From Castanea sativa (lineage: Eukaryota > Streptophyta > Magnoliopsida > Fagales > Fagaceae), in contig NC_134013.1 of NCBI RefSeq assembly GCF_040712315.1, positions 33,143,001-33,207,000 of the forward strand: a stretch of DNA of 64,000 bases, in the 5' to 3' direction. Under the pieces are notes generated by a model. That model saw only the letters and a program-made list of their open reading frames with translations, had not been told where the DNA came from and ran no database searches. The position numbers and the translations under genes were made by a program. Positions 22,525 through 34,757 of this stretch are shown here, in pieces; within the stretch, counting starts at the first letter, position 1; each line of letters begins with the position of its first letter.

Positions 22525-25500
22525 ATGCTTCTCCAAACCACCATATCATCATCCCCACCACTTCAAATGCAACACCAACTCCATTTTTCTCATTCTCATT
22601 CTCTTCTCCCATTTGGGTCTCTCCAACTCAAGCCTTACAAGCTCTCTCTCCAGGTAAACCAACTACTTCCATCTCTTACCATATATGTGTGTGTGTGTGT
22701 CTTTCTAATCAAATCATCAATTCTTGTATTTATTACTAGCAGGTTTTCTAGTTTTGCGAAGTCCCTAGTACAGTAGCTGGCATGCCCAGTGTTATGCTTA
22801 ATGCTTCATAAAAGTGTTAGTAAATTGAGCATTATATATATATATATACTGTGCTTCTCCAAAAGTGTGAGTAAATGGAACATTAAGAGTGATATATATG
22901 AGAGAGAGAGAGAGAGACAGCCCCCCCACCATTTTTTTTATAAAAATATTTGCTTGACCATAGACTATTTATATCCAAGCAGTGCACAAAACTCCCATTT
23001 TTGCAGGGTATGGGAGAGGTGATTGGTAGGCACACTTATCCCTAAATATTTTTTTTGGAGAGACTAATTCTTGTATTCGAACCTGCCACTTGTTGCTTTT
23101 GGTGCAAGGCACTTGCCATCGCACTGAGGCCCAACCTCTTAGACCTATAATCTAAAGCAGAAAATGAATCATTTTAAGATGAAACTTTATGCTCTTTATA
23201 ATCTTAATTGTTCAAAATTTACCTTCATATCATAGTTTGAAGTAAAACTGAAGCCAAGTTACAATCCTGATCGGAAAGAAGTCTTTTTTTTTACTTTCCA
23301 ATTGTTTCGTTCTGAGAGTGATGTTAGCAGTTAATGGGAGAATTTCAAGTTTTAAAGGGTTATAAAATGGCGGAGCTTAGAGTTAAATATGAATAGAACT
23401 TGGTTGGTATGATTCAAAGATTTGAAAGAAAAGAAGATCCAGTTATTGGACTTGAATTTAGACAAATAGGATGTTGTGTATGGGTGGGTGTCATGGGCTA
23501 CATTGGTAAGAATCTTGATGTAACATATCACTATTGTCATTTGTCAAGAATGGCTGTTTCTTGAACTTCTGATTTTGTGATGTCCACCTGTTGCAAGTCT
23601 CTTATTCATATGGGCTGCAAAAAATGCAATAGAAAAAAGAAGAAGGAAACTTTTCTTTCCTTTTATATATATATATATATATATATTTTTTGGGTTTTTT
23701 TATTGTTTATGTCAGGAATGGTGAAATTTAGTTCTTTACTTTATTTTCTGTTCTTTTGATCCGTTTAGTGTTGGTTCATGATTCATACATAACCCTATAT
23801 ACATTTGACTTGATACTCTATGATTTATGGATGGATGGTATATAAATTGGAGGAGGAAAGGTAGGGGTGAGCAGTTTCTACTCTTAAATGTATATATTGG
23901 CACGCTAGGGTGCACCAAATGGCTGGCCACAAGGCCATTCAGATTTTACTGACATGCAAAGGTTAGTAATTGGCTGTTCGCAGAGCTGGCATATTATTGA
24001 GGAGCTAATCCTGGCCCATGAATTGGAAGATGTGATTGGCTGTAAATAGTAATAAAAATCAGGGATAGGTTATTTGAGAATCTATCCCTAGAGATGTTAC
24101 ATGGATAACTCACTTTTTCTTCACTCTATGCTCAAGTGAGATTCAGTCCATCAGTAACTGTACCCCTGTGTATTATAATTTCAAGATATATTCCACTACC
24201 TGATTACTGATTAGTCTTGTTAAGAAGGTCAAAGTTTGAGTGTTGATTTAACAATGCGATATCAGTAGAAGTTCTTGCATAATTGAAAGAGTTTACAAAT
24301 TATATTTTGGAATAAAGAAAATGAGTAGATAACTTAGATGTTTAATACTCTTCCATTTTCAGTAGATGGTCATTTTATCCTTTCTATGCTGAGGATTAAA
24401 TGTCAGTTAATAATAAGTGATTGAGCTTGATGGCAAGGAATTTTTGTTAGTCCAGTCTGGAGCAGGGTGGAAGGATATATAAGGTATATAGCTTAAGGAC
24501 AAACATCTACTGTATGTTCTCTCTGTAGCAGGTGATTCTCGTGTAGCTCATCTATCCTTTTATAATAGGTATAGATATCGTCTTGATAAAATGAGACTAA
24601 TGTTGCACTGGTTTAAATGATTCCCTTTACTCATTTATTGTCTTGACTTACCTGTATGATTATAGGTGAAATTGAAACTAGATACATTTTGAGAGTGAGT
24701 TTCATTCATATACAGAAGGATGGATGTTTGATGATCATTATGGGGGAATTATAATGTGGACTCATCATGTGATTGTTTTGATGTTTGGAGATTTGGTTTA
24801 CTAGATGTTTGGATCTTTGTTTTCTTTACAACTGGAATTGAATTCAGCAGAGGGTTTAAATCAGTTGTGGGTAGGATTTTAAAGTTTACATTTTTTTTCT
24901 TTTTTGATAAGTAAAGTTTATTTTTTCTTTGTAGATTAAGCTACATAAGAATTTTAATGAGAAAAGGGGATCTGGGAAAGATATCATTGTTCATAAAATA
25001 TTCCTTGGAATTATTGTGTTCATTTATGCAATTTAAAGACATGTCTGATTAGATTTTGCTAGTGGGCACCAAGACTCTTGTAGTTCAGTGGCATTCCTGT
25101 TCTCCTATATGAAGAGAACTAGGGTTTGAATCCATCTCCCCCTCTTATTGTAATTATCAAAAGATTCTGCCATTAGGCTTTTTGTGGGTTCCCTTTAGAA
25201 AATTAAAATTACGTATCTATGGTTTTATGATCTAATGCTCATGATTGTGTTTGTTGATGTGAGATCCTTAATTTTTCCACAAATTTGTGCTTAAAATTGG
25301 CAAGTAAACTTAAGGAGGTTTAAATAAGTTTTTTGCTCTGATGGACAGACAAAAATTTGCAGAACCAGGAGAATCATCTCTCTCTCTCCCCTCTTCCCCT
25401 TAATTCATATTATCTAGTAAAGATAAATTGCACGGATTACTCACAAATCCTGTATGATAGGATTTGATTATTTTGTGATGAGATGACTTAAGTTGATATG

Positions 25501-28500
25501 ATTATAGATTTTAGTGCATAACACAATGTGAGACAATCTAGGACATGAAACAAGTTGGTTTAAAATATAGTTATTTAAATTTGCTGTCCTATATATTTAT
25601 TTAACTGAATTTTTTTTTTTTTACAAATAATACTTTGAAATATTTATTTAATCTTCCTTGTGAGCAATTTTAAGTTGCTTTGTTTAAATAGATCAAACCT
25701 ATTTGGTATGCCTCTCTTTCTAATGCTACTAGTTTGTTGGAGAATATGCAAGTTTCTCTATTGCTCTTAATACTGCTGTTCACCACCCAGGCTATTGTTC
25801 AGCGCAATGGTGCACCAGTTTTAATAAACTCTACAACAGGCTATGGAGTGAGCCTTATTAAATTTCCCAATTTTCAGGTATGTGTTCTGATATTCTTTTC
25901 ACAAATGTTGCCGTATACAACTTGCACTTATGTGTGAGTGTGACTCTTCTCTATTCATATTAAAAAAAAAAAAATCTCAAAATGATCATTAATCCAAGAC
26001 CAGAATATTTGGAGGACTCTTCTAAACAAACAAATAGTTGTCAGCAACGTTGTTTCTTTTTCATTTTTTTCCAAATCCAAATAATTTTTCTTAATTTATA
26101 CGTAGGTCATCAATTCAGCATTGGATATTTTATTTTTATTTTTCTTCATTCCATCTTTTAATCATATCTATCTAAAGACCTCTACCAATGGAGATCCCTA
26201 AAGATCCAAGAAAAATCTGGTCTAATGAAAAGGGGGTCTTGGAAAGTAGCTCTTATGCCATGGTAGGAAAATTAACCCTAAATAAGTCTGAAAAGTGTCC
26301 AAATGTTAGTTTTACTAGTATATGGTTGCTTATTGAGTCTGAAGTTGCTTGCTGTGTTTCTAAGAACTTAAATGATCATCCCCATACATCTGTAGTTACT
26401 AACTTTTTATTCTTTTGTGGATGAAGGCAGATATTTCAAAGGGAATTGGCAATGGAATTCCTTACTTTAAAAAACTCTGAGAGTAATTCCCTGTTCTCTG
26501 CTTTAATCTTTCATGTATTATCTCATTTTAGTGGCTAAACCATCAGCATATTGTTGTTTCATATGGCATTTAATTACGAAACAAAATTCATATTTGAAAA
26601 CATAAAATTTGAATGTTATTTATGCTTCATTGAACATTGTTTTTGACATAGACATTGTCTGCCTGGTTAGATTTATCTAGGTTCTTTTAGAGCGCTATAT
26701 AATGACATCTTTTTACTGGTAAGTTACACATGCACCCAGTGTATCTTGAACCCAAGTTCTCACCCTCCAACCAATTATCATGTGAGAAGGAAGTGCCAGT
26801 TGAGCTAAAGGTCATTGACAAACCCTTTATAATGACATCAATATATACCCTACAACATGTTTTGCATGCTGAAAGTGAGAATGTACTTCATCAACGTGTC
26901 AATTTGGGTTACAAACATTTACATTGTGTATCAATCATGTGATTAAGTTTGCACGGTCAATAAATAACTAATGATGATGGTCATGCCTGTTATGGTTGAT
27001 CTGATCAAGCCAGTGATGCATATTCATATATGTGTTGCATCTGCGCACTTATGTGGGTGTGTGTGCACATGCATCTGGACTTCCAGTCAAATATATTATT
27101 AGGGACTTCTACGTCTTTTTAAATTGAACTCTCTTTCTCTCTATCTTCCTATCTTTGTGGGTTTTCCTACTGATTGAGAACTTAAATTCAGCTCATTTGA
27201 GATTGGCGATTTCCAACTTATATAGAATTTTTTCCATTAATTCATGGAATTTAAAAGACACTTGTATGCAAAAAATCAACAGCTAGATTGTCAATTGCAT
27301 CCTTAGGCTCTGTTTGTTTCACTAAAAATTACTTCCAGGAAAACAGTTCCTGCATTTTCCGGTGTTTGGATTGAGGAACAATTTGGTCAAGGAAAATGAT
27401 ATCTTAGTTAATGGCAAAAGAGGGGGTGAGAGACAGAAAATAACTTGAGCTTTAGCTAAGTGGAAATCATTTTCAGTCCCACAGCCAACAAAAGAGCCAA
27501 GAGCTCAGAATTGCCACCTACATTCCCGAAGCTTTTCACTGAAGAACAACTGTCAACAACAGCCAACTATCCTAGGAAGCACGGACACTTCATTTAGGGT
27601 GCTGTACTCGTATTGTATTCATGTCATACTTGTGTCATACCGGTGTTGTACCAACCATTTCATTTTATAATTTTTCAGAAATTGCTCATGTCACTGTGTC
27701 GTACCCGTTTCTCGTACCCGTGTCCGTGCTTCCTAGCAACTATCAGTGACCAGCTCTAGCTCCACCCTCCCCCCCCCCCCTCCTTTGTGCGTGTGTGTGT
27801 TTATTTATAGACAATTCAAATCCACCTCTACCATGTTCCCCTCTCTCCCTCCACCTCCACCACCACCACCATAATGCATTCACCTCTCCACCTCCCACTC
27901 TCTCACCCCACATTCCTCATCTGAGCCTACAATACCTCCCTTTGCAAAACCTTTGTCAAGGTTGCAAAACCTTTGTCAAGGCTGCACAAGTCTTGACAGG
28001 CTTAAGTATGTGGTCACTGATCTCCTGGAGTAGACCTGGTGGAGATGTGCTTGTGATCTCTTGGTTATAAGGATTGGATGATAAGGCTTTTTGTGAAGCA
28101 CCATTTCTGTAGGGTGATGAGCAACAAGAGGGATAAAATGGAGATTGTTGTTGGTGAAAGGTGGTAGAGCTGAAGTGGGTTGCAAAGGGAATTCTATTTT
28201 TCCTGTCAAACCAGGAAAAATAGTTTTCAGTGCAACTGAAAGTTGTTCATTTTCCTGAGAAAATTTTCCACAGAAAACATTTTCCTGTGAGGGGTAGTTT
28301 TCTGCGAAGCAACTGGAGCCTTAGGTTTTGTTTGAAAATTATACATGTCCTACGTTTTGAAAATTTCGATTGGTTTATATCAGTTCAGCTTATGGAGTAG
28401 CATCAGTACATTTATCCTTAACGCTAACCTTAATAGTAATCTCTTTCAACCAGATAATGATTCAACATTTGAGTTTTGGATTTTATTCTGACATTCTGCA

Positions 28501-30280
28501 TATGATATAGCCTTTTCACAAGTTTTTACTTCGATTACTTAACATCATTTTAGCCGACCCAAAATTTTAAGACTAATTGTTGTTGTTGTAATGCTTCCCA
28601 TATCATTATTTTGATATCATCATTGTATTGCAGAATGTGTAAGGAACCATTTGATTATTGAAGATGTTGAAGATGGGAAAAGACCATTAAATTGGGTATC
28701 TGTGTTCTCATTTGCACAAACCTTTTGGTTGATTAATGCGCAAGTGGCACGTGCAAGTGAAAAAATCAGCACAAATGTGGTTTATGAGATCGGGGAGTTA
28801 TTTGAATTAGGAATCCAGCTATCATATTTGCTATTATTATTAGGTTTGCTTGGAGCTGGAACCTTCTTTGTGATTCGTCAAGTCCTTGTGCGCAGAGAAC
28901 TTGATCTTTCAGCTAAAGAATTGCAGGTAAGAGCCTATTTTTTCACACCATGCTCCTTATAGGAAAATGCTTGATAAATACTTTACAAGCTCCCTGAACT
29001 ATTTTAGAACTTTAAATGAAGAAACATTTGATTTTTTTATGCGCCCCCCCTGTGGTTGTTTGGCTACAGTGATGGACACTGAATAACATATTTTTTTTTT
29101 CCCCTTATTAAAAATTTCAGGAACAGGTAAGAAGTGGTGATGCCAGTGCAACTGAGTATTTTGAACTTGGTGCGGTGATGCTGAGGAGGAAATTTTATCC
29201 AGCTGCTACTAAGTATTTGCTTCAGGCAATTGAGAAATGGGATGGAGATGATCAAGATCGTGCCCAGGTATGATATCTTGGACCTTTAAATATCCCTTTG
29301 TTTCAACTCTTTTCTCTAGGAGGCTGTGTGGACTGTTATAACTGTAGGTATCTTTTTTTGTTTTTTTGTTTGCTAAGGTAGTAGACAGGATTGTAATTAT
29401 ATTACAGATGGAAGCAATGTGGTCTTATTATTGTAACATTCTTTTGTGGATGTCGATTGTGTTTGTGTGTTGTCTTAAAATTGCTTATAATTAAAATCTA
29501 GCATTCTAACAACTGGCTTTTTAAACTAACCAGTATGTTTCTTAAGGAGGGGAGGAGATCTGGGGTTGACTTATTATGTGTGCTGTTATAGTATCTGGAA
29601 TTTGGGGATCTTCTATTATTTGGTGAAAAAGAAAGGAACAAAAAAAGGATCATATTTTAAACAATGGGATTCATGAATTGGATATTGAGTTTTCAATTTT
29701 GATGGACATAGTTGTATGTTAGTGATTAATGCAAGAGGCAATTCATTTTGATAATTTAGATTAATAAGATTTTCTCCTTATTAGGTCTTCAACATGCAAT
29801 AATAAATTTATTTCTACGTCTTGTCTGTGATCTATCTTATAACACAAAATTTATTTATTTATCTATTTGATAAGTAAGAAAGAACACAAAATTTATATAT
29901 GCTGATTCACTTCATTCCCATAAAACTAGGTCTTGTTTGGTGGGATTGGATTGGATCAAATGGGATATTGGATATCCTGTGCGTTTGGAGCAAACCTGGA
30001 TTAGATTGAAGAGAGAAGAAAATTTTGTGTATCTTACTGCTACTCAGGTTGTCATTGATCTTCAAAATTATTGACTTTGCCACCTACCAACTATTATCAA
30101 TCATTGCTCACCCACTAGAGAACTGCCATCACCCATAACATCCAAACTCTTCAAACTTTATCCACCAACTGTTCAAAACCTGCTCAATCTTCACTCTCAA
30201 TGCTGGCTTTATAGCTAAAATGACTGGAAATAGAAGGTGAGGTTGGGGGTTGAAGGTTCACTTGGTACATATATAGATTA

Positions 30281-30323
<43 letters not shown>

Positions 30324-33300
30324 CGATGGCTTTCTTTCAATCTTGCTGGGGGATTCTCAAATCAGACATCATGGCTGTGTTCCACCACTTCCATGATACT
30401 AGCCAGTTTGAAAAAAGCTTGAATGCAACTTTCATTGCTCTCATTCCTAAAAAAGCTGCAGCAGTGGAAGTAAAGGACTTCCGACCTATTAGCCTTGTTG
30501 GGGGGATTTATAAAATTCTTGCCAAAGCTTTGGCTAATCGTCTTCGCATGGTTTTAGGAGAGATCATCTTAGCTCCTCAGAATGCCTTTGTTCTAAATAG
30601 GTAGATCCTTGATTCTGTTCTTATTGCCAATGAATGTCTTGATAGTAGATTGAAGTCTGGTCAGCCAGGGTTGTTATGTAAACTGGACATAGAAAAAGCC
30701 TTCGATCATGTGAATTGGAGATTCCTTAATTACTTGCTTGAGTGTTGCGGTTTTTCAGATAAGTGGAGACGTTGGATTTCCTTCTGTGTATCAACGGTTC
30801 GTTTCTCTATCCTTATTAATGGTACTCCTCATGGATTTTTTGGAAGCTCAAGGGGGTTGCGGCAAGGTGATCCTCTGTCCCCCTTGTTATTTGTTTTGGT
30901 TATGGAAGCCTTCAGTAGAATGTTGGATAAGGCTGCCCATGAAGGCCGTTTATCTGGCTTTAGAGTTGGTGTTTCTGATGGAAGACCTTTGATGGTTTCC
31001 CATCTCCTTTTCACTGATGATACTCTTATTTTTTGTGATGCTAACATTGATCAGTTGCTGACCCTCCGTATGGTACTCATTTGGTTTGAAGCTGTGTCGG
31101 GTCTGAAGGTTAATTTGGGTAAGTCTGAGTTGGTGGCAGTGGGGTCAGTTCAAGATATGGATCTTTTAGTGGCTGTCTTAGGTTGCAATCAAGGGTCCCT
31201 CCCTATGAAATACTTGGGTCTTCCTTTGGGGGCAAAATTTAAGGACAAGTCAATTTGGATTCCTATTCTTGAAAGGATGGAAAGAAAATTAAAGCGAGGT
31301 TGGAAAAAATTATATTTATCCAAGGGAGGAAGAGTCAATTTAATTAAAAGCACACTCTCTAATCTTCCTACTTATTTCCTTTCCTTATTCCCTATTCACC
31401 TTGTGGCCAACCGAATTGCTAGACTTCAACGAGACTTTCTTTGGGGTGGTCTAGGAGATGAGCCCAAATTTCATCTGGTTGATTGGTCTTCAGTGTGTAC
31501 TCCTCTCTCTTCAGGTGGGTTAGGGATCAGGAACCTGAGAACCTTCAATGTTGCCTTATTAGGGAAGTGGTTATGGAGATTTGGGCAAGAAAGGGATGCT
31601 CTTTGGCGTCAAGTGATTGAGGTGAAGTATGGTTGTGATTGGGTGGCTGGTGTTCTACCTCTTTCTCTGGTCCTTATGGTGTCAGTTTGTGGAAAAACAT
31701 TAGACGGGGGTGGCACTCCTTATCTCGTTTTATTATGTATTATATTGGAGATGGATCAAAGGTCTTGTTACGGCTAGATCATTGGTGTGGTTCTTCTTCT
31801 CTTGCCGTTCGCTATCCGGAATTATTTAGGATTTGTCGTAGAAAAGAGGCTACTGTGGCGGATCTTTTGAGGTACACCAATAGAGTCCTCTATTGGGAGT
31901 TTCAGTTTTGTAGGGATGTGCATAATCGTGAATTGGAAGCTTTCAGGAGCTTCATCAATTCCATTTATAGCACTCCTGTAAGGGGGATTGGGGAGGACAA
32001 GTCCTGTTGGCTGCCCTGTAAGAGTAAGGGGTTTACGGTTAGTTCTTACTACCATCTTCTAGTTGGCCATAAGGAGCAAATTTTCCCTTGGAAAAGCATT
32101 TGGAAGCAGAAGATCCCCTCTAGAGTAGCTTTCCTTGTTTGGACTGCAGCTTTGGGGAAATGTCTGACTGTAGACAATTTAAGAAAAAGAAAGATTTGCA
32201 TCCTGGATTGGTGTTATATGTGCAAGTGCAATTGTGAAAGTGTTGACCATCTTTTTCTTCACTGCCCGGTTGCCATGGAATTGTGGGACATGGTCTTCGG
32301 TTTATTTGGAGTTTACTAGGTTATGCCAAGGTCTGTTGTTGGGCTTTTGGCTTGCTGGCAAAGTCGTTTTGGTTGCCATCGTAATGGAGATATTTGGAAG
32401 GCCGTTCCTCATTGCTTGTTGTGGTGTATTTGGAAGGAGAGAAATAGTAGATGTTTTGAAGACATCGAGAGTTCCTTGCCTGATCTTAAGTCTCTTTTTC
32501 TCCAAACCTTACTAGATTGGTTCTCTGTGTGGAGAAGCCTTCCTTTTCTTTCTATTTTGGATTTTCTTGATTTTTGTAATGTTCGTCTTTGATTTGTTCT
32601 CCCTTGTATACTTCCTGTGTACTTGGGTGACTCTCTCTTTTTTTCAATAAATTTCTTTATTACTTATCAAAAAAAGAAAAAGAAAAAAGAAACCTTCACC
32701 ATAATGCCTCACTGCCAAAAGTGTCCCAACTGCAACCAAACCCAAAAATCACATCAAATGAAATTAGAAGGGAGGAAGAAAAAGGATGGGGGAAAACCAG
32801 TGACCTTATGGACGATGACATAAGATGACAGCCCAACCAATGACCTTATGGATGGAGCCTACTACTAGTTGGGCCTAAGGTCTAATCATTGAATTTCTAG
32901 GATTTAGTTACTTTATAAAAGTAGTTAATATTTTTTTTCCTAATTGGTTTAGGAATTTAAATCCTTTTGTACTAGGTTTGTTAGAAGTATTGTTTAAATG
33001 ATTAAATTTACCATATCCTAATAGGTTAAGCTTTTGGGACATTCAGTAATTTAATATGGTATCAGAGCATGAGATCTTGAGTTCGATCCTTGTTTCCTCC
33101 ACTCTACTTCTCATTTAAATTCCCACATGTTAGGTCTCACCTATTAAAAGGGAGTTTCGGTCTACATTTGAGGGGGAGTGTTAGAAGTATTGGTTAAATG
33201 ATTAAATTTACCATATCCTAATAGTTTAAGCTTTTAGGACAATTGGTAATTTAACAATGTTAATTGAATTAATATAATTGGTTAGATTTGTTTCATTTCT

Positions 33301-34757
33301 TGTCTAGGATAATAAATTTGTAACTCTATTTAAAGAACTTAGAATTTAGTATTGTTTATAGTTTGATTGAGTAATAAAATGTTTTTTTTTTTGGTGTTAT
33401 TCCTTCAATAGCTTTGTGTTCATTCCAGGCAACCCTGGGTATTGATTCTGAAATTTTGTTCACTTGCTTGGTGTTGATTGCAAGTACGTCTATGTGCTGA
33501 TTCCAAGGCTTATTTATATATATGTATTTTTTTTTTTTAATCTTTTGTTTATTCCCAAATTCCTTGAATATTTTGTACTTCATCAATGCCACTATTTTGG
33601 CTTGTTTATTAATTCATTGATTCAAGTACAGCATCTTGTAAAGGCTAATAAAACACATCTAAGCATGCTAGCCTACTCACATGCATTAAATTAGGAAAAG
33701 AAAGATGCAAATGTATGGCTTATTGCACAAGCACTTCAAAGAAGAAAAAACAAGTGCTTCAATTAGATTCTCTGTCGTACTGCACTTCAAATATATCATG
33801 TAATTTATCTTGGATTATATTGTAAATTGTATTTAGCTGAGAAAAAAAAAGAAATTGTAAATTGTATATTACTACATGTAAAACGGTATTAGACTATTAG
33901 TTATAAAGCACAACAAGCTGATTTCAACAAAAAGCAAATTTATATGAATGATAAGGATTTCATTAATAAAAAACTCAGAGAACAACTCCTGCTGAGCAGA
34001 AAACAAAGCTCCAAAGGGAGGCACACAGAATGTACAAACAAAAGAAACCAAATACAAGAACACCAGGAAGAATCACAGAGGGCACCTTAACATTTACATC
34101 AAAATAAAAAAAACTAGACCCAATTTAGCAAACTGAGGTCATCAAGTAGGCAAAACGCAGGTACGTATTATCCACATATAGTACATCACAAACGCCAAAT
34201 TAATCTTTGCCTAAGGAGTGGATCATTAACATGGTTCCTTGTATCAAGCAGATTGTTTATTTTATTACATTTTCCATTTATTTAGGTGTTGAGATTCCTT
34301 ATGTCTCTTGTTAGACTGCATATGCTAATGTGATAAATGAAACCTGTGATTTTTTTCACGGTTTACATGCTTTTAAAAATTGGCATTTAGTTGTAGCTCC
34401 CCTACAGTTCTTTATTAAAGCTAGTAAGTTGGAACCTGGCTGATTTTCATTTTGACCTATCAAATATTTGTATAGGCTTACAATGCACTAGGGGTCTGTT
34501 ATGTACGCGATGGGAAGCTTGACAAGGGAATTAAACAATTTGAAACAGCTGTGAGGATTCAGCCAGGCTATGTCACAGCTTGGAACAACCTTGGTGATGC
34601 CTATGAGAAGAAGAAAGAGTACGATTCTGCTCTCAAAGCATTTGAAGAAGTGCTGCTTTTTGACCCTAACAATAAGGTGGCACGGCCTCGACGAGATGCT
34701 TTGAAGGACCGTGCAAAAATGTATAAAGGTGTTTCTGTGAAATCAAAGGACAGATGA
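22525..34757 (+). CDS. PYG7: PYG7 TPR protein, photosystem I assembly
   Basis: Exons: 22525-22653 (Ser/His/Leu-rich transit peptide), 25692-25877 (hydrophobic, [13 protein letters not shown]), 28634-28926, 29121-29267 and 34476-34757. Exon 3 supplies [18 protein letters not shown], a membrane span ([18 protein letters not shown]) and [11 protein letters not shown]. Exons 4 and 5 are tetratricopeptide repeats ([59 protein letters not shown]), ending GVSVKSKDR. This is the C-terminus of Arabidopsis PYG7 (At1g22700, Ycf37-like), a thylakoid factor needed to assemble photosystem I. Exon 2 ends in phase 0 but exon 3 needs one carried base, so a short exon between 25878 and 28633 is missing from this model. 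Intron 4 (5.2 kb) holds a LINE and a TRIM. Confidence 0.9.
23058..23150 (-). mobile_element. tRNA-derived SINE in PYG7 intron 1
   Basis: On the minus strand an A-box-like GCCTCAGTGCGATGG (23130-23116) and a B-box GGTTCGAATAC (23083-23073) are spaced as in tRNA-derived SINEs. It could instead be a tRNA relic; no cloverleaf was evident. Confidence 0.5.
23750..23905. repeat. Foldback repeat, copy 2, truncated
   Basis: It shares CTTTTGATCC, TTTAGTGTTGG, CATAACCCTATATACATTTG and GGAAAGGTAGG with 20386-20536. Its right arm is damaged (TTAAATGTATATATTGG), so it no longer folds perfectly. Two copies 3.4 kb apart suggest a MITE family. Confidence 0.5.
25070..25162 (+). mobile_element. tRNA-derived SINE in PYG7 intron 1
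   Basis: A-box TAGTTCAGTGG at 25081-25091 and B-box GGTTTGAATCC at 25123-25133, followed by CTTATTGTAATTATCAAAA, closely resembling the tail of the SINE at 47214-47310. Confidence 0.6.
26719..26815 (-). mobile_element. tRNA-derived SINE in PYG7 intron 2
   Basis: On the minus strand, A-box TAGCTCAACTGG (26807-26796) and a B-box-like GGTTCAAGATA (26752-26742), then CACTGGGTGCATGTGTAACT. It belongs with the SINEs at 12822 and 53557 by the shared TAACTTACC-type tail. Confidence 0.6.
27306..28320. mobile_element. Tourist/Harbinger-type non-autonomous element
   Basis: The left terminus GGCTCTGTTTGTTTCAC and the inverted right terminus GGCTCCAGTTGCTTCGC match at 12 of 17 positions, and the element is bounded by TTA at 27303-27305 and 28321-28323, the PIF/Harbinger target duplication. 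The subterminal parts also echo each other (AGGAAAA, ATTTTCC). No transposase is inside. A hAT MITE is nested within it. It lies in PYG7 intron 2. Confidence 0.6.
27572..27736. mobile_element. Nested 165-bp hAT MITE
   Basis: A perfect 17-bp terminal inverted repeat (CTAGGAAGCACGGACAC on the left, its reverse complement on the right) is flanked on both sides by the identical octamer CAACTATC (27564-27571 and 27737-27744). An 8-bp duplication marks the hAT superfamily. The intact repeats suggest that it inserted more recently than the element around it. Confidence 0.85.
30283..30320. repeat. (AT)n microsatellite at the LINE 5' edge
   Basis: About nineteen AT units lie directly against the truncated 5' end of the LINE. 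Confidence 0.8.
30321..32692 (+). mobile_element. 5'-truncated L1-type LINE, dead
   Basis: The plus strand encodes the 3' two thirds of a plant L1 reverse-transcriptase ORF. Motifs in order: [60 protein letters not shown] (palm active site, usually FADD), MKYLGLPLG, then the zf-RVT region ([18 protein letters not shown]) and the closing [16 protein letters not shown]. There are in-frame stops at 30602 and 32317 and a frameshift near 31640. It ends with AATAAA-like signals and an A-rich tail (about 32669-32692). The endonuclease half is missing. It sits in PYG7 intron 4, sense to the gene. Confidence 0.9.
32979..33256 (+). mobile_element. TRIM, 278 bp, with 78-bp LTRs
   Basis: Two near-identical 78-bp direct repeats, 32979-33056 and 33179-33256, both open TGTTAGAAGTATTG. 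The first is followed at once by TGGTATCAGAGC (33057-33068), the Met-tRNA primer-binding site of plant LTR elements. The second is preceded by a purine tract (GAGGGGGAG). Flanking pentamers AGGTT and ATGTT match at four of five. No protein is encoded, so this is a terminal-repeat retrotransposon in miniature dependent on another element. It lies in PYG7 intron 4. Confidence 0.85.

Noticed and set aside
23058..23150. Functional tRNA gene
   Set aside because: A- and B-box-like motifs are present but there is no acceptor-stem pairing or clear cloverleaf; it fits a SINE better.
26188..26424. 78-codon frame ([11 protein letters not shown]...) in PYG7 intron 2 as the missing PYG7 exon
   Set aside because: No splice pair gives the 3n+1 length needed to join exons 2 and 3, and the sequence does not resemble PYG7.
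30829..32515. Other frames overlapping the LINE
   Set aside because: Shadows of the reverse-transcriptase reading.
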